Of a stretch of DNA of 64,000 nucleotides, positions 30,676 to 40,313 are shown piece after piece. Each line of letters begins with the position of its first letter. Position 1 is the stretch's first letter. Source of the DNA: Strigamia acuminata (Eukaryota; Arthropoda; Chilopoda; Geophilomorpha; Linotaeniidae); contig OX442317.1 of assembly GCA_949358305.1 (NCBI GenBank), positions 12,714,186 to 12,778,185 on the forward strand, written 5' to 3'. The translations under genes were made by a program, and so were the position numbers. Under the pieces are notes generated by a model. That model saw only the letters and a list, made by a program, of their open reading frames with translations, was not told where the DNA came from and ran no database searches.

Positions 30676-33040
30676 CAGCCGCCCTGAAGGAACCGCATTC
30701 ATGAAGAAAAGACCGAGCATACTGACTTTCACCATGCCTATATCCCTTGGCAAGAATCCACAACGAATCATAGAACCCCTTTTCCCAAATCGAAAATATA
30801 TTGACTCTTCTGTTAACAATACATTAACATGAACAGGAGCGGGTCCCCTGAAACGAGAAGATCCTAGACATACTGCAAAATAACCGGACTCTAACCTGCA
30901 ACTCGTAATACAAAGAAACGACTAACAATCACAAAAAAAAGAGCTTGTCTCTCCCATAGAGATTGACCTGCAGTCAACTTTGGGAAACTGAGACCCCCAA
31001 CCAATGGGGTCAGTCAACGACAAGACACCACTAAACCACAAATAACCTTAAAGCTAAACTAACGAACCGACTTCTCATACACTTCCTTTAAGAGGTAGTT
31101 TGAATCCTCAGACAAAATTCGCCCCTAAAGACACCGACTTACGCAAGCACCTGAGCTCAGCCATTGATCCATTCAGGAAGCCTGCCAAAGTTGACATCAA
31201 ACTGAAACGAAAATGCCGCAGAAAGCTAAAGCAGATTCCTATCTAACTAAGCAAAAACCAACCAATTCATCGTTGGGACGCCAAGCGACCAACCTAAACA
31301 GGCGATCAACTCACGACTTGATGATAAACAACCAGCCAAGCCAGCGACCGTCCACTCAGGCGGCAACTCACTGCAAAGATAAACTCGTGCCCAATTTCCT
31401 TTAAACTAAATATCTTCCACTAGAAAGAACTAAACTAAACTGTGTAATGAACCAAAATAACAATTGGAACCAATAATACGCAATGTCAAAGAACACACCC
31501 CCAGTCTAACTACACCTGAAAAATCAAGAAAACTGTGCTCACTTTTTAAAAAACAGTTACCTGTTGACATTGCAGAAAACGAAACCCCTCCCTTAGTGAA
31601 ATCTTCATTCAAACCTCTCTAGAACTCTCACAACGAGAAGCGGCCACTTAAATTCAAGACAAGTAACTTCAATCGTGCCCCACCCGACTAGTAGTACAAA
31701 ATCTTTTCTCAATTTTTTTCCACTACAAGCAGGGCTCTGCTAAACTAACACAAGACAAGCCAAAAATTTGAATCTAAGAGCGCACAACACATAATTCCTT
31801 TTTTTAACGAAAAACTAGGGGTATCCCCTGACACCGCGAATTATCCTCAATGCTTTCTCCTCATTCGACCTTCTCTCTGGCTAACATCTCAGCTAAACCT
31901 TCCTTCCTATCATAACCCATTTTCCTCCCGACAGAAGAAGAATGCTGCCACGGCGTTTAAACCACTAATGCCGGAGCCAGAAAAGGTCGAAAAAAAACAA
32001 CATCTGTGAATTTCTTTGTGAGAGAAACCCACCTTTTAAAAGTATAAACTATGAATTAACTAACCTTTGACTAACTAAGCTTTTATCTCAGAAGACTTCC
32101 GCGAGTATCTGATACGCCACTAACCTCAACCCCATGGTCGTGTGACCGTCAGACTCGTCGCAAAAAGCTCCGAAATCAAACACTAACAAAAAAGGCTAAT
32201 TACTAATTTCTACTATATCGTCGCCTCTACGTTCTCCTATTGGAAGCTAGCCCAAGGGGACTCGAAATCACGACTTACTCTTCATTTCTAACCTCTGCCC
32301 TTTTCTCTCATGAACCCCCAAAAAAAACTTGTGCACCTGTGTTCAGCCAAAAACACTTGTGCTTCTCTGCTCAAAACTTTGGGTAGGAGGGGGCGTGAAA
32401 ACAAGTTGCGATCCACTCAACTTTGATCGCACATCTCCCAATGCTTGACGCATCTGACGAATTAACTGACTCAATCTCATGCATAGGCAAAAAGAAACCC
32501 GGATCCAAAGGAGGAGAAGACTTCCTTGCACAATCTAAGTACCAAGGCAAAGTTTACTGCCCATCTCGGACGAGCAATGGACAAGACCGAAAGTTGAACA
32601 GTGCTCAGAAGCTCAGGAGAACGTGAGCAACAGGAATTAAAGTATGGTGATGAAGTTCACCCTCTAAAACCGATTAGCTCCTCGTGTATTGGGTCCAATA
32701 ACACGAGTGTCCACCAGAGAACCGACACGCCCAAAAAACAGTTCCGTTCCATCCCCCGCGAGACCGAAACCATGCCCCGACTGACGAGGACCCTCAAGAA
32801 CTTTACCCCATGCACCTTGAGTAAGTATACGAAACTAAACCAAAAAAAAAAACGCGTGGCTCTGCCTAAAAGAGAAAAGAATATAGAATCCCTGGCCCTT
32901 TCTCACATCAAGGTTGTTGGACTCGCACCTTGTCACTAAGGGCGAGTGTACCCTGTCCTAGAACAACCGAGAAAGTGAAAGAACTCTGCTTCTGGGCTCC
33001 TAACCTTTCACTAACCCTAATGCTTGCACAAAAGTGCTTG

Positions 33041-33236
33041 CTTAAGCCTGATAGACTAAACTATCAATCGCTTAAGAACCTCTAATTCGCTTAAGCCTGA
33101 CGGACTTAACTATCATCCGCTTAAAAAACCTCTTATTCGCTTAAGCCTGACGGACTGAACTATCATCCGCTTAAGACCATCTAATTGCTTAAGCCTGACT
33201 GACTTAACTATCATCCGCTTAAGACTCTCTAAATGC
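33041..33236. repeat. Four tandem copies of a ~48-50-bp unit inside the non-coding element
   Basis: CTTAAGCCTGA with a following ACT.AACTATCATCCGCTTAAG starts at 33041, 33090, 33140 and 33188. Each unit contains a CTTAAG palindrome at both ends, so neighbouring units could form small stem-loops. Confidence 0.85.
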
Positions 33237-33410
33237 TTTTTCTATGGGTTTGTTGGGCCACCGTTAACCAACTAAAACCTTTTTCTTTGGGTTTGTTGGG
33301 CCACCGTTAACCAACTAAAGCCATTTTTTCCAACTCGGGGTTCGACGGACCAACTGTTAACCGACTAAAGCCCTTTTTCTATTGTTCAGTTCGACTGACT
33401 TTGGTTAGCA
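33237..33410. repeat. Three to four degenerate ~43-49-bp tandem units inside the non-coding element
   Basis: GGGTTTGTTGGGCCACCGTTAACC occurs at about 33246 and 33289, with a diverged third unit (GGGTTCGACGGACCAACTGTTAACC) near 33338 and a partial fourth. GTTAAC is kept in the first three. Directly adjoins the 48-50-bp repeat cluster. Confidence 0.75.
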
Positions 33411-36086
33411 GTGCAAAATGAACCTATGCAAGTGACCGTTAACTCAACACTCACATGTTAATGCTAATTCCCTATCCAACGCGACTCTTGTAACGAGATC
33501 TCACATGCTTATCACGTTACACATTGCAACGTCACGAGGCTGCTTTGGGAATTTGAGGGTTGACTGACGAACGCCCCGCCCTATCGGCGTACTTCAACAA
33601 CCTCTCTTTTCTGTTTTGACAAATAAGACTTATCTCTCTTTGGCTCTTTCTAACCTTAATCCGAACCAACGGGGCTTATTGTCCTCTTTCTTCTCCTACT
33701 GCCACTCTGACTGCAAGGCAATAGGCCTTGGCTCTTTGAACCCCAGTCCCAGAATGTATCCAAGAACTGAGTGTGGGACAACACTGGAATCCATTGTGAG
33801 TGGACTACTTAACTATGCTACAACTAAATTCCCTAAGAAACAAATTCGGAAAACTATCTTAACTTAAACCGCAGGAACAACAAGTCTTCAAAAGAGAGAG
33901 AAGTGCTGCGTTTCTTTTTCCAAAAATGAAATTCTAAAACATCCTCAAACACTACCTCTCTCGCTGGCTTTGCTGACCAACCATTGTTCCATTCGTCAAT
34001 GCGGCACTCTGCTCCGCCAACCGCAAATGGCTAAGCGCCAAATGGGTGCTCGAACAAGCAGGTTAACTAATCGCACAAAAAAAAACCCGAATATGTAACT
34101 TTCTATTTCTTATAAAGACAACTTTCAATAAAAAATAAATTTAAAGACTGTTAACCTCTAATATCTAATTCTACAACTTTGGAGTCTCGAAAAATGCTCT
34201 TACAACCCTGATCTGATCAATTAAGCGCCCTTATACCCCTTCCAACCACACAATGTGCAAGGTGGAGACTGCACTTACTAACATCAATTGTCTCGAATTT
34301 GAAAGACTGACCCTAATGGACGATCGTTTCACCCTGAACAAGCCCCAACATGCAGTAACTAACTTTCCAAAAAGGGGGGTACCCACCCAACTGATCTACA
34401 AGCGCCCTCGCAAAGACGCTTGGTGGCTGCAAACTTAACAAGCAATTTTCCCCAAAACTCTGAACTAACTTATAACTAAAAGGTTTACACCGAGAAAATA
34501 ATGACAAACCCAGTAACGCATCCAAACTTCCTAACCAATTGTGAACGCACTAAAACAAAGGTACAACACGCTGGAAGTGGGAACATCTACAAATTCTTAG
34601 CAGTAACTTCTCAAAAACCTTTTATCACAAACGAGACTGAATGGAGGACTGATTCCTAAATTTCCGCTTTCTCTAATTAAACAGCTAGTGTGGCTTATCT
34701 TATCTCAACCCACGCACAGGTTCTTCTGAAAAACCTCACACACTAACACCTGCTTAAACAATCAACTAAATAATACGGAAGTCCCCCAAAATACAATCAA
34801 AACGCACTCTTCCATGTGGTCAGTCCACTGAAAGGCTGGCGGACAAACACGGCGGCCATTGAGACGGGATCCCTCGCCTCCACTCTCCCACGCAACCCAA
34901 TATAACTGGCTGAGTGTAGTAGGGGAGAAGGAGCGACCACTCGATTGCCACAACCGAAAGAACAAGCAAACGAGCGCGGGACCGCTTCTCATCAGCCTCA
35001 AACATGGCCAATCTGCCGTCAGTCAACCTAACAGTTCACAATAGACCTGACCTCAAAACTTAATCAACTCTTAAAGCTAGAAAGAACTTCAAACACAAGC
35101 AAACAAAATTTTAGACTGAGAGAAGTGTCCAAGTGCTTACAGCCTTTCAAAATATTATAACCAAACTTATTTCGAAAATTCAGGAGCGTGGCTCTTTCTC
35201 AAATTGCTTGAGCCAGGGGACCATACTCTCAGGTCGCTCCCACGCAAAGCACCGAGTCTGCTCACACAGTAAAACGTTAAACATAACTGCCTGTATCAAC
35301 TTCAAAACCAAAAAACCAAACACCGCAAAAGCACCTGGATAAAACTCTCAATCTTAACAAACCTCTTTCTAAACTAATAAAAGCAAAGCTTGTCTTCTTT
35401 CTTTTCTGCCCTGACGGCAGGCGTCCACCTTCCCGTACGACTTGGCGTTAATGCTCAGTTGACTGGAGCGTGACTTGTCCTTTGACTTGTCTGCACCGAC
35501 CAGCAACCCGCTTGCACCGCTAACTGTCCAGCCGTCTTCATCGTCCTGATGTGCCAACCACATGATGCGACCTTGCAACCACAAGCTCCTTGAAGACAAT
35601 TGCATTGTCCCGCTCAGCTTGACTTGACTCGTACACACCACACTGACACCTCCTGGACAAGCTCAACAACAGGAAGGCAAAACTAAATTCTAACTTAATT
35701 CAAACAGAAACTCCCCTGCTTTAAGCAGTTATATGGAGTGCAAAACTTAAATGCTAACTTAAATACAAAAAAGCACACTTCCCCTCCCCCCAGAAGGAAC
35801 ACATCAAAAACCCAGAAAACAGCCCACCAAAAATACACTTTAATAACTAAAAATGTTCTTCTTCTTTCAGGCTGTAGCTGTTCAACTTGCACATTGCGTT
35901 GTGTTTGACTTGGCAGACTCAGGACGTCAATGGCCGCTCTCACGTGACTCTCTGGCGTGCGCACTTGATGCCGGCCGCTCACGGAACCAGCCGTACAAAC
36001 GAACCAACTGGCACGCACCAACCCACTTGAATCACTTGCTGAACATCCAAATGACCTCTTTTCCATGCGCGCTGTACACACGTGCA

Positions 36087-36110
36087 CGAAATCCTGGAAT
36101 CACGGTACCA
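36087..36110 (-). other. Primer binding site, tRNA-His-like, of the non-coding element
   Basis: Minus strand: TGGTACCGTGATTCCAGG then ATTTCG, beginning 13 nt inside the 5' LTR. It follows the complement of a tRNA-His 3' end with a substitution and small insertions, so the match is looser than in BEL. It fixes the element's orientation as minus. Confidence 0.5.
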
Positions 36111-36123
36111 AAAAACAGCTCCC

Positions 36124-37702
36124 TGTAGCAAACAACCTTGGATCTCACAGGGGAGGACTGGCGAATTGGTCACCAAACTCTGGAAACCGCCCGAGACTGT
36201 ATAGTGGTTGATGAAACAAGCTGAAATCCTTTCTCTGAGCCCAAGCCTAACTTGAAGAAGGATTAGGCCTGACTGCATGAAACTAGGCCTAACTGCATTT
36301 AGATGAAGTGATTGGCAAAACCTCTTTAGCTGCTGGGTAGAAATTCTGTGCTCCCAGGGAGGAGGAGAGCAGGCAAAGCTCTCTACTCACAAGTCATCCT
36401 GTTTATTGAAGTAAAATAAACCCAGGAATAATTTATCCAAAGAAGGAGGAAAAACATCAACTGGCTTTAATACTTAACAACTGATAACAACTGAGTTGCT
36501 TCTTTAGCAACCTACTCTTAACAACTGGTCACCTGATTACAATAAATGTCAGTGACCAAACAATACAGATTTGAATAATAACAATAGTGCCAACAAGGTT
36601 TCCGTATATAGACAACAGATGTCAAACTTAACATAAATAAAGGCAAAACTTAACCTAACACCTTGAAAACAGTATGACCTGTGCAAACAGCACTTCACTT
36701 AAACTTAACAGATAATTCAAAGGCTAAAACTAACATTAACTGCACTCAAAACACAATGCTGAGCCCAAACCCCAATTGCCACCAAAAGAGGGCGCAAAGT
36801 GTCACAAACCTTAACCCGTAACAACCATACAATAACAAAGGTAAAAGCTTAGATTAACAACCCTTAATATTGGTAATTTATACAAACAATAACTAGTAAA
36901 TATTCCCTATGTCCAGGTCTCCTCAAAACCCCAAAAGAAATAATAACAGGGCAACAGTGCAGCACCAAATCCAAGATGGCGACCATGCAACTGCTAAAAT
37001 GACGTGAATGGAGCCAAACAAGGTCGCGAGCGACTCACAGGCCTTCTCAACGATGGATCTTCGTCTTAGAACGGTCAGTACAGCTTTCCCAGTGCTTGGG
37101 CATTGAAACCCGACCAATTCAACTCATTTGCAGGACCCACACGACCACGAGAGGCGTCGCAAGGCGTACGCTCACGCCCGACGCTCGCAAACGCTCACAA
37201 ACGATGTCCAACGCCCATCCAGCGACCCAAGACACCTGTGGACTACCTTAAACACCAATACAAGTTAGTATAAATTAAATCACAAGCAAAATAAGCACCA
37301 AAAACTACAATTGTGCTTATTTCAGGTTCTTCCCATCTCCCAGTTCACTTGCGCTATGGCGGCCATCTTGCCGATGCACGCCTATCTCCTTCGCAAGTGA
37401 ACTGGAAACAGGAGAGAACTTACAAATACTAGAAATAACTCAGAAACGTGAAAAAGACACATAAATTAATTACAAAAGACTAAAAACACAACTTTCAAAC
37501 ATTCCAGGTGTGGCAGGCGAAGTGACGACCCTCTTGAACTACCAGGATCGTGACAACAAAGCGGCAAACCAACTGGGCATGTCAGATATGTGTTAAAAAT
37601 CTATCTAAACTTGACAACAAAATTAAAAAGCCTTTTCTTTCTTTCAGAAGATGAACAACGTGAAATCTCCAGATCCTTTTTGTTGCGTTCTTGCTCGCAA
37701 CA
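36124..37702 (-). repeat. 5' LTR of the non-coding element (right repeat, 1579 bp)
   Basis: Direct repeat of 29071-30649; no mismatch noticed on reading. In sense orientation this LTR would drive transcription leftward. YY1-like 20-mer at 36965-36984, inverted repeat at 37340-37405, minus-strand AATAAA at plus 36402-36407. Confidence 0.95.
37340..37405. repeat. 14-bp inverted repeat enclosing a YY1-like site in the LTR (right copy)
   Basis: Identical to 30287-30352: arms at 37340-37353 and 37392-37405. Confidence 0.85.
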
Positions 37703-37834
37703 AGACCAATGTCTCTGAATGTTCTGAAATAGTGTTTAAACCTTAGTAGAAGGCTTTAATGTAAGTTTTAGCAACATCCAAGCAATGATTTGAAAGAATA
37801 AACTTTTGATCTCATTTGACATCACAGTTGACTT
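37703..37834 (-). repeat. Single satellite monomer fragment between two insertions (132 bp)
   Basis: Reverse-orientation satellite of the long type (GATCTCATTTGACATCACAG) bounded by target duplication AGAC (37703-37706) on the left and ACTT (37831-37834) on the right. It is continuous in phase with both neighbouring arrays, showing that the two elements landed in adjacent monomers. Confidence 0.95.
37831..37834. repeat. Target site duplication ACTT, left of BEL copy 2
   Basis: ACTT here and at 47169-47172. Collapsing the element and one copy gives GTTGACTTAGCAC, the normal satellite sequence. Confidence 0.9.
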
Positions 37835-39401
37835 TGTTGCAAGACAGCGTGGAAGAATTGTTGTGCTGAGATTGTGTCAATAAATATTACTAATTGCTTT
37901 GATTTGTTTAATTTTCCTTTAGTGTTTTATTTTTCATAATTAACTGATATTCTTCACTTTGCAGGAATTTTGACTTATTAAAATGTTTTTCACTGATTTT
38001 TATTGTCACTTTTCGATTTAATGTAGTGTTAATACCTTGCTATTATTTTATTCGTGTCCTTTTGAGTGCATTTTTGAACCTTTCTATTAATTTTCCCTGA
38101 TTTTGTGTTTATTGCGTGCAGTTCTAATGTTTTCTTCGTTTTCTGGCATACATTTGCGATGCTCGATACGTCATTTTTCGGTTCCTAGCGGACTTTTGCT
38201 TCCGTCTTCTAACCTTTCGTTTTGTGCTTTAGAATTCATTTGGATTTCTTTTTACATTTGTTTCTGACTTATTCGAGTCTGTTCTTTCTTTCTGGATGCA
38301 TTAGAACTGCCCAAAATGCTTCGATCGGTTGTTTCGAACGTTCGTTGTCGGCTGCCGTAAAAGCGTAGCCGAGAATGTTCGGCTCGATCAACATTTTCGT
38401 ATTTATTAAACTTGTGTTTATTCATTTAGTATTTTGTGATGAGAATTAATAATTATTCTTGTATTTTATTAGATACTTTATTTGTTATTTACACTAAGTG
38501 CTTTTTTCCCAATTTCGAATTGTTTTGACGCTTTTGCAATGTTCGCCGGACGCCATGTTTGATCCAATACCTTTGTTATGTTCGCCGGTCGCCATGTTTG
38601 TCCCAAGCGACGATTTCACAATGTAACCGTTATTTTTGTATTTTATATTCTTATAATCTGCATTTACTATTTCATTTCGAAGTGTTTTCACCTGTATTCT
38701 TTGCTATTTTTGCATTTTTAATCCGTTCGGAATTCAAATGTTTTGATTGCATCATTTTGCTTGACGCTGATTGGCTGTCTCGATCGTCTGCTTGACGATC
38801 ATTGTTTTCGCTCCGTTTGCACTGTTTTACTTTTTAGATCTTATTGTTGTGATTAGATATATTATTCCTGGTATTCTTGTGATCATTTTAGTATATCACA
38901 ATCTTTATTTCGTGCAGTTTTTATGTAACTACAACTTTGCTGTGATTTCGTTTCCTCCGTTGCTATGACAACGGAGTTTCTTGTGTATCTGTATTTCGCC
39001 GCTATCGGCTTGGCGCGTGCCGTAATTGGGTACTGCGCATGTGCGGTTCCTCAGGAACCAATGTAATCAGTGTATTTTATTCAGTTCTCAACCAACTTTT
39101 TAATAAACAAGTTGTTTTTTGTTAACTCCCGTGTTTTCTATTTTCAACCTTAGTTTTCAATGTGTTGTGAGTAGTTAAGCCTTTCCCTGGATTAGTCATT
39201 GATTCAGCACTCCATTGGATATTAATCAACGGTGTTCCCATCAATGCTCCATGCATTCAACAATAGTTTTCAGTGCGGATTTGTGTTCTCAGCGCGGTTT
39301 TCGTACGAATTTAACAATACGATCACTTGAGTTTTTAGAGGCGGGAAATTCAAATAGCCCCAACCCCATTCCTAGCTGTTTGGTGTTGACAGACCGCAAC
39401 A
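37835..39401 (+). repeat. 5' LTR of BEL copy 2 (1567 bp)
   Basis: Direct repeat of 45602-47168 (offset 7767). X-box-like palindrome at 38955-38976, GGTTCCT/AGGAACC palindrome at 39045-39059, CCAAT box at 39058-39062, TTCAGTT at about 39080-39086, AATAAA at 39102-39107, U5 GTGAGT at 39167-39172. The promoter part is nearly identical to copy 1 while the middle of U3 is more diverged. Confidence 0.96.
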
Positions 39402-40093
39402 TCGAATACGTTCTTTTGGTGCACGTGACCAGGATTCCGTCTGAAATCAGTGAGTTTTTCCGGTTCGTTTTGGATACGTTTTTTCGCGTGTTTGTTGCGA
39501 CGGGAGAACAATACGTTCGTGATTCGTCGTCTGCTACGAGTGTCGCCGTTCAACGTGACAACAGTCACGACTGGGACAGCTCTTGCTTCGAGTGCGAACT
39601 TTTGTGTGTCATCAGCGGGATTCTACGGTCGCCATCTTGGATTTGGATAACACAACGCGCTGTGCTGAGAAGTCGATTCGCCCCTGGATTTATTGCTTTT
39701 CTTGTGTTTTATCATTCAGTGCATTTATTTTGGAGGTTTTGTTTGCATGAGGGAATTGTTTTGGGTATTCTTTTTGGTGTTATTGCTGTTTCATATGCTA
39801 ATCTTAAGGGAAATTTAGTAAAAGTGAATTTTATTGCAAATCGTTTTAGTGTTTTCTTTAATTTTATGCATGCATCTCCATATAACTGGCTTAACCAGGG
39901 GAGATTTAGATTTTTTGAAGCTAGTTACTGGTCAGTCTCTCATTGCAAGGGCTGTCAGTTATTAACGCTAATTTTTGATAGTGGTTTTCGTGCAAAATTC
40001 GTTCCAAACGAATCGCCGAAAATATTTCAAACTTGTGTAGGACTTTTTGAGTCACGTTTTTCATACGTGATCAAGGTCGCTCGTGTGTTTTAG
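39251..40093 (+). CDS. Leader ORF of BEL copy 2 (280 codons, open; coding status uncertain)
   Basis: From an ATG in U5 the frame runs through the LTR end, the primer site and most of the leader, stopping 220 nt before gag-pol. Two hydrophobic stretches (about residues 146-160 and 167-183) could be membrane segments, though T-rich DNA yields hydrophobic codons by default. Codons for a 62-residue block (39435-39620) match copy 1 at only about 23 residues by my hand alignment, with no indel and no stop. No family recognised. It may be an accessory protein, an upstream frame regulating gag-pol, or chance. Confidence 0.3.
   Translation: MHSTIVFSADLCSQRGFRTNLTIRSLEFLEAGNSNSPNPIPSCLVLTDRNIEYVLLVHVTRIPSEISEFFRFVLDTFFRVFVATGEQYVRDSSSATSVAVQRDNSHDWDSSCFECELLCVISGILRSPSWIWITQRAVLRSRFAPGFIAFLVFYHSVHLFWRFCLHEGIVLGILFGVIAVSYANLKGNLVKVNFIANRFSVFFNFMHASPYNWLNQGRFRFFEASYWSVSHCKGCQLLTLIFDSGFRAKFVPNESPKIFQTCVGLFESRFSYVIKVARVF
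39417..39434 (+). other. Primer binding site, tRNA-His-like, copy 2
   Basis: TGGTGCACGTGACCAGGA, identical to copy 1, 15 nt from the LTR end. It has the same extra A relative to the expected tRNA-His complement. In this copy the next bases (TTCCG) extend the resemblance slightly. Confidence 0.65.
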
Positions 40094-40286
40094 CATCCTT
40101 GATTGTTAAAACACTCGATATTCTTGTGCATTTTTCATTTGATTTTTTTTGTCATTTGGGCAATTAAACGTTGAAAAAATTCTGTGTATTTTTGGGGGAT
40201 AAAATTGAAAATTTTATTCTTTTAAAAATTGAAAGCGAAGTGTTTTTTGTCAAACGAGATTTTATCTTCCTTTTCGCAATTTGCAG
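39450..40286 (+). other. Candidate leader intron, copy 2
   Basis: GTGAGT at 39450-39455 is conserved with copy 1 although its flanks are not (ATCA before it here, TTTC in copy 1). The acceptor TTTGCAG ends at 40286. Inferred from motifs; a U5 donor at 39167 is the alternative. Confidence 0.35.
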
Positions 40287-40313
40287 CCGTGAATTTGTGA
40301 GAGGAGAGAAAAC

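Larger units (their letters stand above)
30650..36123 (-). other. Interior of the non-coding LTR element (5.5 kb, no recognisable gene)
   Basis: The plus strand is A/C-rich and G-poor, so the sense strand is T/G-rich. Scattered frames up to about 130 codons (such as minus 35695-36087, which opens with GTG, not ATG) show no recognised motif. Features visible are the primer site at the right end, two short tandem-repeat clusters at 33041-33410 and the pyrimidine tract at the left end. The length is typical of LARD-type elements, whose interior is thought to supply packaging RNA, not protein. Nothing else is recognised. Confidence 0.7.
29071..37702 (-). mobile_element. Non-autonomous LTR retrotransposon, LARD-like, BEL-related (8632 bp)
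   Basis: Two 1579-bp direct repeats with TG...CA ends flank a 5474-bp interior, with a perfect 4-bp AGAC duplication. Orientation is minus: a tRNA-His-like primer site lies 13 nt inside the right-hand LTR, reading leftward. No gag, protease, RT, RNase H or integrase motif is visible in any frame, and the longest open frames (about 90-130 codons) are unrecognised. I saw no difference between the LTRs, so it moved very recently and must have used enzymes in trans. Shared with BEL: LTR start TGTTGC, primer type, 4-bp duplication, U5 GTGAGT, YY1-like 20-mer, and pyrimidine tract plus GCCGGCA before the 3' LTR. Confidence 0.9.
39402..40313 (+). other. Leader of BEL copy 2 (912 bp)
   Basis: Same length and order as in copy 1: primer site 39417-39434, candidate intron 39450-40286, YY1-like 20-mer 39627-39646, acceptor TTTGCAG ending at 40286, gag-pol ATG at 40314. 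Nearly identical to copy 1 except for the block at about 39435-39620, which is highly diverged. Confidence 0.85.

Noticed and set aside
35695-36087. 130-codon minus-strand frame just after the primer site of the non-coding element
   Set aside because: It opens with GTG, has no recognised domain, and low-complexity runs suggest chance. Only its position resembles a gag start.
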